Source of the DNA: JBBRMY01 sp038230595
GTDB taxonomy: Bacteria; Bacteroidota; Ignavibacteria; Tepidaquicellales; Tepidaquicellaceae
Length of the DNA: 16,882 bases
Direction of reading: 5' to 3'
Assembly (NCBI GenBank): GCA_038230595.1
Contig: JBBRMY010000044.1
Coordinates: 1-16,882, forward strand
A model generated the notes under the pieces. It did no database searches. It was not told the origin of the DNA and saw only the letters and a list, made by a program, of their open reading frames with translations. A program made the translations under genes and the position numbers. Positions 12,631 through 16,882 of this stretch are shown one piece after another (the first letter of the stretch is position 1; every line of letters starts with the position of its first letter).

Positions 12631-14004
12631 TTAATTTTCGAAACAAATTTTATCCATCATAAAATTCCTGATATTATCTATTCCTATTCTTTCCTGCTGC
12701 ATAGTGTCACGGTGACGCATTGTAACAGTGTTATTCTCCAGAGTTTCATTGTCAACAGTTATGCAATAAACAGTTCCAACTTCATCCTGTCTCCTGTATC
12801 TTCTGCCGACAGCTCCTGAATCATCATAGAAAACCTTAAAATGCTTCTGGAGATCTTTTGTAATGTTCTCAGCGATCTCAGGCATTCCATCTTTATTTAC
12901 AAGAGGGAATATTGCAGCTTTCACAGGTGCTAATGCCGGATGAAAACGAAGTACGGAACGGGTTTCTGAGGAAGTGCTGCCATCAGAATTAGTTTTATTA
13001 ATAACTTCTTCATCAAATGCATCTATAAGAAAAGCCATGAATCCTCTCGAAGCACCTGCTGAAGTTTCAATAACATATGGAATATATTTTTCTTTTGCAG
13101 CATCATCAAAATATTCAAGCTTCTTGCCTGACATTTCCTGATGACGTGAAAGATCATAATCAGTTCTGTTGTGAATACCTTCTATCTCACCCCACCCGAA
13201 AGGAAAATCATATTCTATATCTGCAGCGGCTTTTGCATAGTGAGCCAGCTTATCGGGAAGAAGGAATTTTAATTTTTCTTTTTTTATTCCGTATTTTATG
13301 AACCAGTTGAATCTAACTTCTTTCCAGTAGTCAAACCATTTTTCATCTTCACCGGGCTTTACAAAGAACTGCATTTCCATTTGCTCAAACTCCCGAGTAC
13401 GGAATAAAAAATTCTTAGTATTGATCTCATTTCTGAAAGCCTTTCCAACCTGAGCTATACCAAAAGGAACTCTCTGCCTTGAAGCTTCTTTCACATTAAG
13501 AAAGTTAACATAGATCCCTTGTGCAGTTTCAGGTCGCAGATATACAGCATTTGAAGAGCTTTCAAGCGGACCTATGAAAGTCTTGAACATCATATTGAAA
13601 TTTCTTGCTTCAGTGAATTTTCCCTCGGCATGACACTTGCTTGCCTTGCGGCCTTTGTATCCCTTGTTTCCGCATTCAACATCGTCAAGCTGATCAGCTC
13701 TGAATCTTGCTTTGCATTCCTTACAGTCAACCAGCGGATCTGTAAAATTCTCAACGTGACCTGATGCTTCCCAGACTTTTGGATGCATTAAGATCGAAGC
13801 ATCTAAACCTTCGATATCTTCACGAGAAGTCATTTCTTTCCACCATGCTTCCTTAATGTTACGAAGCAGCTCAACACCTAAAGGACCGTAATCCCAGCAG
13901 CCGTTCAATCCTCCGTATATTTCAGAAGACTGGAAAACGAAGCCTTTTCTTTTTGCAAGTGACACTATTTTTTCAGAGAGATCTGACTTTGGATCTTTTG
14001 CCAT
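12631..14004 (-). CDS. glyS: Glycyl-tRNA synthetase, homodimeric (alpha-2) type
   Basis: The 457-residue class II synthetase charges tRNA-Gly. It is the single-chain archaeal/eukaryotic-like form, not the alpha-2-beta-2 form of E. coli. Visible signatures are 'FVFQSSEIYGGLNGCWDYGPLG' region at 22-43, 'RPETAQG' (157-163), motif 2 'FRNEI' (190-194) with 'FLFRTREFEQMEMQFF', and motif 3 'SAGASRGFMAFL' (315-326). The anticodon-binding domain starts near 'LAPVKAAIFPL' (358-368). Cys94, Cys97, Cys111 and Cys124 may bind zinc. I chose ATG at 14004 (MAKDPKSDLSEK) because the 27 residues upstream, up to 14085, do not resemble the family N-terminus. The gene is divergent from the sugar symporter across 135 bp that must hold both promoters; none was clear to me. 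Confidence 0.95.
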   Translation of the reverse strand: MAKDPKSDLSEKIVSLAKRKGFVFQSSEIYGGLNGCWDYGPLGVELLRNIKEAWWKEMTSREDIEGLDASILMHPKVWEASGHVENFTDPLVDCKECKARFRADQLDDVECGNKGYKGRKASKCHAEGKFTEARNFNMMFKTFIGPLESSSNAVYLRPETAQGIYVNFLNVKEASRQRVPFGIAQVGKAFRNEINTKNFLFRTREFEQMEMQFFVKPGEDEKWFDYWKEVRFNWFIKYGIKKEKLKFLLPDKLAHYAKAAADIEYDFPFGWGEIEGIHNRTDYDLSRHQEMSGKKLEYFDDAAKEKYIPYVIETSAGASRGFMAFLIDAFDEEVINKTNSDGSTSSETRSVLRFHPALAPVKAAIFPLVNKDGMPEIAENITKDLQKHFKVFYDDSGAVGRRYRRQDEVGTVYCITVDNETLENNTVTMRHRDTMQQERIGIDNIRNFMMDKICFEN

Positions 14005-14139
14005 AATTGAATTAATATAACATAAAATACCGATTCTTCTATTTAGAAAATATGTAATCGCTATGGGATATTCCCTTAATAACAATTGTAATACCTGTGT
14101 ATATTTTTTATATTCTGAGAGTTTAAATTAAATCCCATA

Positions 14140-15405
14140 ATGAATTCAACGAACAGCAGGTCAGGTATGATGCCGGTCATTATACTAGGTGTATTCTTTT
14201 TTATTTTCGGATTTGTAACATGGCTTAACGGTACATTAATTCCATATTTGAAAATAGCATGCGAGCTGAATAATTTTCAGGCTTTACTCGTCGCATTCGC
14301 TTTTTACATTTCGTATTTCGTAATGGCTTTGCCTTCAGCGTGGATATTGAAAAAGACAGGCTTCAAAAAAGGCATGATGCTCGGGCTTTTTGTTATGGCA
14401 TTAGGTGCTTTGCTGTTTATTCCTGCTGCTTACAGCAGAACATATGTTCTGTTCTTAACCGGATTGTTCGTAATCGGAACAGGACTTTCAATATTGCAAA
14501 CTGCTTCGAATCCATATATAACAATAGTTGGTCCCATTGAAAGCGCTGCGAAGCGGATCAGTATTATGGGTATCTGCAACAAAGTAGCAGGAGTGCTTGC
14601 TCCAATAATACTTGGAGCAATAGTTCTTGCAGATGCAGACAACCTTACAAAAGAGCTTGCAGTTCTTGACGTAGTTCAGAAAGCTGCAAAGCTTGATGCT
14701 CTTGCTCTGCGTGTTGTTCTTCCTTATACCATAATGGCAATTGTGCTTGCTGTACTTGGATTGTTCGTGAAATTTTCCCCTCTTCCTGAACTTGAACAGG
14801 AGCAGGATGATACTCCGGAAAATAAGGCTGCTGATCTTAAAACCAGCGTTATGCAATTCCCGAATCTTATACTTGGAGTAATTGCATTATTTTTATATGT
14901 AGGGGTTGAAGTGCTAGCAGGTGATACAATTGGAACATACGGTAAGTCTATCGGAATTCCATTATCTGAAGCAAAAATATTTACTTCATATACTCTCGCA
15001 GCAATGGTTGTCGGATATATTATCGGCATCATAACTATTCCTAAATTTATTTCACAGCAGAAAGCTCTTGCGGTTTCAGCAATAGTCGGAGTTCTATTCA
15101 GCTGCATTGCAATAATTTCACGCGGCTATACATCAGTTCTTTTCATAGCACTTCTTGGACTTGCAAATGCGCTCATGTGGCCGGCGATCTGGCCATTAGC
15201 AATTAAAGGTTTAGGCAAGTTCACAAAAACCGGTTCAGCGCTTCTTATAATGGCTATCGCCGGCGGAGCATTGCTCCCGCTTCTGTATGGATATTTAGCA
15301 GATATAGAGAGCATCGGTAGCCGGCAGGCATACTGGATATTTGTACCCTGCTATCTTTTCATTTTATACTATAGCAAACGCGGACACACTAAGGTAAACT
15401 GGTAG
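14140..15405 (+). CDS. FHS-family MFS sugar:H+ symporter (FucP/GluP-like)
   Basis: The 421-residue integral membrane protein has about 12 predicted helices. The N-terminal half carries the FHS pattern: 'FFIFGFVTWLNGTLIPYLK' at about 16-34, 'AFAFYISYFVMALPSAWILKKTGFKKG', and 'GTGLSILQTASNPYI' (107-125 region). These match fucose and glucose/galactose symporters of the FucP/GluP group. A charged loop 'ELEQEQDDTPENKAADLK' (about 216-233) separates the two six-helix halves. The second half has 'GVEVLAGDTIGTYG', the matching FHS block. The exact sugar cannot be told from sequence. It is divergent from glyS and 17 bp upstream of recX, so the two plus-strand genes are probably co-transcribed. The last residues after the final helix are short and basic. 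Confidence 0.9.
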   Translation: MNSTNSRSGMMPVIILGVFFFIFGFVTWLNGTLIPYLKIACELNNFQALLVAFAFYISYFVMALPSAWILKKTGFKKGMMLGLFVMALGALLFIPAAYSRTYVLFLTGLFVIGTGLSILQTASNPYITIVGPIESAAKRISIMGICNKVAGVLAPIILGAIVLADADNLTKELAVLDVVQKAAKLDALALRVVLPYTIMAIVLAVLGLFVKFSPLPELEQEQDDTPENKAADLKTSVMQFPNLILGVIALFLYVGVEVLAGDTIGTYGKSIGIPLSEAKIFTSYTLAAMVVGYIIGIITIPKFISQQKALAVSAIVGVLFSCIAIISRGYTSVLFIALLGLANALMWPAIWPLAIKGLGKFTKTGSALLIMAIAGGALLPLLYGYLADIESIGSRQAYWIFVPCYLFILYYSKRGHTKVNW

Positions 15406-15422
15406 ATCTACCTGCAGTACTT

Positions 15423-16061
15423 ATGAAGATCACAAAAATCGAGCAGCAGAAAAAAGATAAGACGAGATATAATATTTATCTCGATGGTGATTTTGCATTC
15501 GGATTATATGATGTGAGCCTGCTTGAATTTCAGATCAGCTCCGGAGACGAACTGGATGACAAGAAACTGGAAGAGATCAGAACATTTGATGAATTTTTAT
15601 ATGGAAAAAGAGTTGCATACAATTACCTCGCATACAAGCCCCGCACAGAAAAAGAAGTAAGATCAAAGCTTCGTTTAAAAAAAATTTCAGAAACATCTTC
15701 TGACAAAGTTATCGAAGACCTTCAGAGATTAAAATTCCTGGACGATGAAAAATATGCAAAGAACTATGTAGAAATGAAAAGCCGCCAAAAAGGTCTGGGA
15801 AGAAAAATGCTTTTCATGAAGATGATGCAGAAGGGACTTAAAAAAGACAGCATTGAAGAAACGCTGAAAGAAAATTTTTCAACAGAAAATGAGATCTCAT
15901 CCGGAGTGAATCTATTGAGAAAGTATGCGAAGAAAAACAAGCTTAAGACAAAGGATGAACTGAGAAATAAAGCATTCAAATATATGTTCTCAAGAGGCTA
16001 TGGATATGATGTGATAGAAATGGTATTGAAGTATTATCTGGAGGAATTGGAGAACGAGTAA
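15423..16061 (+). CDS. recX: Regulatory protein RecX
   Basis: The 212-residue cytoplasmic protein belongs to the RecX family, which binds RecA filaments and limits recombinase activity. The N-terminal part is 'YNIYLDGDFAFGLYDVSLLEF' region (about 16-37). The three-helix RecX repeats follow with 'AYNYLAYKPRTEKEVRSKLRLK', 'VIEDLQRLKFLDDEKYAKNYVE', 'SRQKGLGRKMLFMKMMQKGL' and 'KAFKYMFSRGYGYDVIEMVLK'. Length and order of repeats fit the family. recA is not in the window. The start ATG lies 17 bp after the symporter stop. A short hairpin (16070-16095) follows 8 bp after the recX stop and may end the unit. Confidence 0.93.
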   Translation: MKITKIEQQKKDKTRYNIYLDGDFAFGLYDVSLLEFQISSGDELDDKKLEEIRTFDEFLYGKRVAYNYLAYKPRTEKEVRSKLRLKKISETSSDKVIEDLQRLKFLDDEKYAKNYVEMKSRQKGLGRKMLFMKMMQKGLKKDSIEETLKENFSTENEISSGVNLLRKYAKKNKLKTKDELRNKAFKYMFSRGYGYDVIEMVLKYYLEELENE

Positions 16062-16069
16062 GAATTTGA

Positions 16070-16095
16070 CCTGACAGGATTAAAAACCTGTCAGG
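16070..16095. terminator. Hairpin after recX, weak terminator or intergenic repeat
   Basis: CCTGACAGG (16070-16078) and CCTGTCAGG (16087-16095) form a perfect 9-bp stem around ATTAAAAA. No long T-run follows (ATGATGTTATTT), so termination would be weak. I recall similar CCTGACAGG hairpins as dispersed repeats in related genomes, so it may be a repeat copy instead. Confidence 0.5.
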
Positions 16096-16111
16096 ATGAT
16101 GTTATTTCCCA

Positions 16112-16140
16112 TTGAATGCCATTCTAAAATTCGCTAAATT
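16112..16140 (+). promoter_or_regulatory. Candidate promoter of tRNA-Pro
   Basis: TTGAAT (16112-16117), a 17-bp spacer and TAAATT (16135-16140) resemble a sigma-70 style promoter. They end 10 bp before the tRNA 5' end. Each hexamer matches the E. coli consensus at four of six positions, so the call is tentative in a probable Bacteroidota-like host. Confidence 0.3.
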
Positions 16141-16150
16141 ATATATTACA

Positions 16151-16224
16151 CGGAGCGTAGCGTAGCCCGGTATCGCGCCAGTTTTGGGAACTGGAGGCCG
16201 CAGGTTCGAATCCTGCCGTTCCGA
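16151..16224 (+). tRNA. tRNA-Pro (anticodon TGG)
   Basis: The 74-nt cloverleaf has a seven-pair acceptor stem, CGGAGCG with CGTTCCG (one G-T pair), discriminator A, and the C1-G72 first pair typical of bacterial proline tRNAs. The anticodon stem CCAGT/ACTGG encloses TTTGGGA, so the anticodon is TGG at 16185-16187, reading CCA and probably other CCN codons. The T arm is GCAGG-TTCGAAT-CCTGC. The D stem has one mismatch at its end. The 3' CCA is not encoded (CGA follows). Confidence 0.95.
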
Positions 16225-16244
16225 CGAATGTCAGTAAAATCCTT

Positions 16245-16281
16245 AAATAGTCTCTGAAAATCAAGTTTTCAGAGACTATTT
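16245..16281. terminator. Strong hairpin after tRNA-Pro
   Basis: AAATAGTCTCTGAAAA (16245-16260) and TTTTCAGAGACTATTT (16266-16281) form a perfect 16-bp stem with a 5-nt loop. It starts 21 bp after the tRNA. The right arm ends in TTT and is followed by GCATTTT. It probably ends the tRNA transcript and separates it from pyrD 31 bp later. Confidence 0.65.
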
Positions 16282-16312
16282 GCATTTTAAGAGCTTAATT
16301 TAATAGGAAAAT

Positions 16313-16882
16313 TTGATCTACAGACATCTGATAAAGCCTGTTCTATTCCTGTTCGATCCTGAATCAGTTCATAATTTTGCTTTAAAAGTAGTTACCTTAA
16401 CCACATTTCTCTCTCCTTTCTATAAGGCCATATTCAGATCCAAAACCAGAAATGTTACTAATATACGATTAAAAGACGGCAGGTTCTTTAAAAACCCTAT
16501 CGGGCTTGCTGCAGGATTTGATAAGAATGGAATTGCCATAAGATTTTGGGAAGCAGTAGGATTTTCTCATATTGAGGTAGGAACAGTAACACCACTTGCT
16601 CAGGGAGGAAATGATAGACCGAGAATATTCAGGCTGAAACGTGACGAAGCATTGATAAACCGGCTCGGTTTTAATAATAAAGGCGCTCTTAAAGTAAGAG
16701 ACAATATTATAAAAGCAAAAAAGCATACGAGTAAGGATTTTATTATTGGCGTTAATATCGGAAAGAACAAAGATACTCCGAATGAAAATGCTACAGATGA
16801 TTATAAAAAATGTTTTGAGATCTTATATGACTGCGCAGATTACTTTACATTAAATATTTCTTCTCCAAACACTCCGGGATTA
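16313..16882 (+). CDS. pyrD: Dihydroorotate dehydrogenase, quinone-linked class 2 (5' part; runs off the window)
   Basis: The first 190 codons are visible and the frame is open to the window edge. The enzyme oxidises dihydroorotate to orotate in pyrimidine synthesis, passing electrons to membrane quinone. The class 2 N-terminal extension (about 1-45, 'LIKPVLFLFDPESVHNFAL') that docks on the membrane is present. Core blocks follow: 'NPIGLAAGFDKNG' (61-73), 'IEVGTVTPL' (87-95), 'RPRIFRL' (102-108), 'GVNIGKNK' (146-153) and 'FTLNISSPNTPGL' (178-190), where the catalytic Ser lies. The start is TTG at 16313, preceded by AGGAAA. An in-frame TAG (16304-16306) excludes an upstream start, and no ATG is near. 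It lies downstream of the tRNA terminator hairpin. Confidence 0.93.
   Translation, partial: MIYRHLIKPVLFLFDPESVHNFALKVVTLTTFLSPFYKAIFRSKTRNVTNIRLKDGRFFKNPIGLAAGFDKNGIAIRFWEAVGFSHIEVGTVTPLAQGGNDRPRIFRLKRDEALINRLGFNNKGALKVRDNIIKAKKHTSKDFIIGVNIGKNKDTPNENATDDYKKCFEILYDCADYFTLNISSPNTPGL

Noticed and set aside
14005..14085. 27-residue N-terminal extension of glycyl-tRNA synthetase
   Set aside because: It does not resemble the family N-terminus, and the downstream MAKDPKSDLSEK start fits the family and leaves room for promoters in the divergent gap.
14488..15107. Minus-strand reading frames inside the sugar symporter gene
   Set aside because: They are antisense shadows of a well-supported membrane transporter gene and show no recognisable domain.
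16469..16726. 85-codon minus-strand reading frame
   Set aside because: It overlaps the clearly conserved pyrD reading frame on the other strand.

Overview
The window looks like a chromosomal segment of a low-GC (roughly 36%, estimated by eye) bacterium of the Bacteroidota/Ignavibacteriota kind. The strongest evidence is the metalloprotease at 7582-9306. It ends in a C-terminal sorting domain of the type IX secretion (T9SS) style, with an 'LLQNFPNPYNPST' opening and a 'GVYFYKI' core. Supporting evidence is weak Shine-Dalgarno context, many short secreted lipoproteins, a stand-alone fibronectin-like secreted protein, a one-chain (alpha-2) glycyl-tRNA synthetase, and one promoter box of the Bacteroidota type (TAnnTTTG). 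The phylum call is inference.

Layout. 1-1014: the end of a YkvA/DUF1232 membrane protein, then a YmdB-family phosphodiesterase. 1185-2356: two secreted proteins of unknown function separated by a clear intrinsic terminator. 2467-3694: a run of three small membrane proteins (two DUF4870-like paralogues and a DUF2752 protein), closed by a terminator. 3767-4837: prfA. 4838-5123: an intergenic array of four perfect hairpins with a 48-bp period. 5124-6917 (minus): a methyltransferase and a DUF4436 membrane protein. 7097-10325 (plus): an envelope block with a lipocalin-like protein, a T9SS metalloprotease, a lipoprotein and a Tat-exported Rieske protein. 10550-11668: a protein that fuses a single-haem (CxxCH) segment to a predicted outer-membrane beta-barrel. 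11669-12350: about 680 bp without a gene, built from two copies of a multi-hairpin composite repeat. 12351-14004 (minus): a SemiSWEET sugar transporter and glyS. 14140-16061: an FHS-type sugar symporter and recX. 16151-16224: tRNA-Pro(TGG). 16313-end: the first 190 codons of pyrD (quinone-linked class 2).

How parts may work together. The Rieske protein and the cytochrome-barrel fusion are neighbours and both redox-active outside the cytoplasm, so they could form part of an electron path across the envelope. This is inference from adjacency. The other genes are mostly housekeeping (translation termination, tRNA charging, RecA control, pyrimidine synthesis) mixed with small envelope proteins.

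The most unusual content is non-coding. Several palindromic modules recur in different combinations: a GTTGGTG/CACCAAC hairpin with or without a nested inner hairpin, a 30-bp near-perfect palindrome, a 19-21-bp AT-rich hairpin, and a hairpin with changing arms and a constant CTCTAY tail. The two largest clusters sit exactly at the only two convergent gene junctions in the window. Two coding regions also contain perfect inverted repeats (19-bp arms in the methyltransferase, 11-bp arms in the DUF2752 gene).
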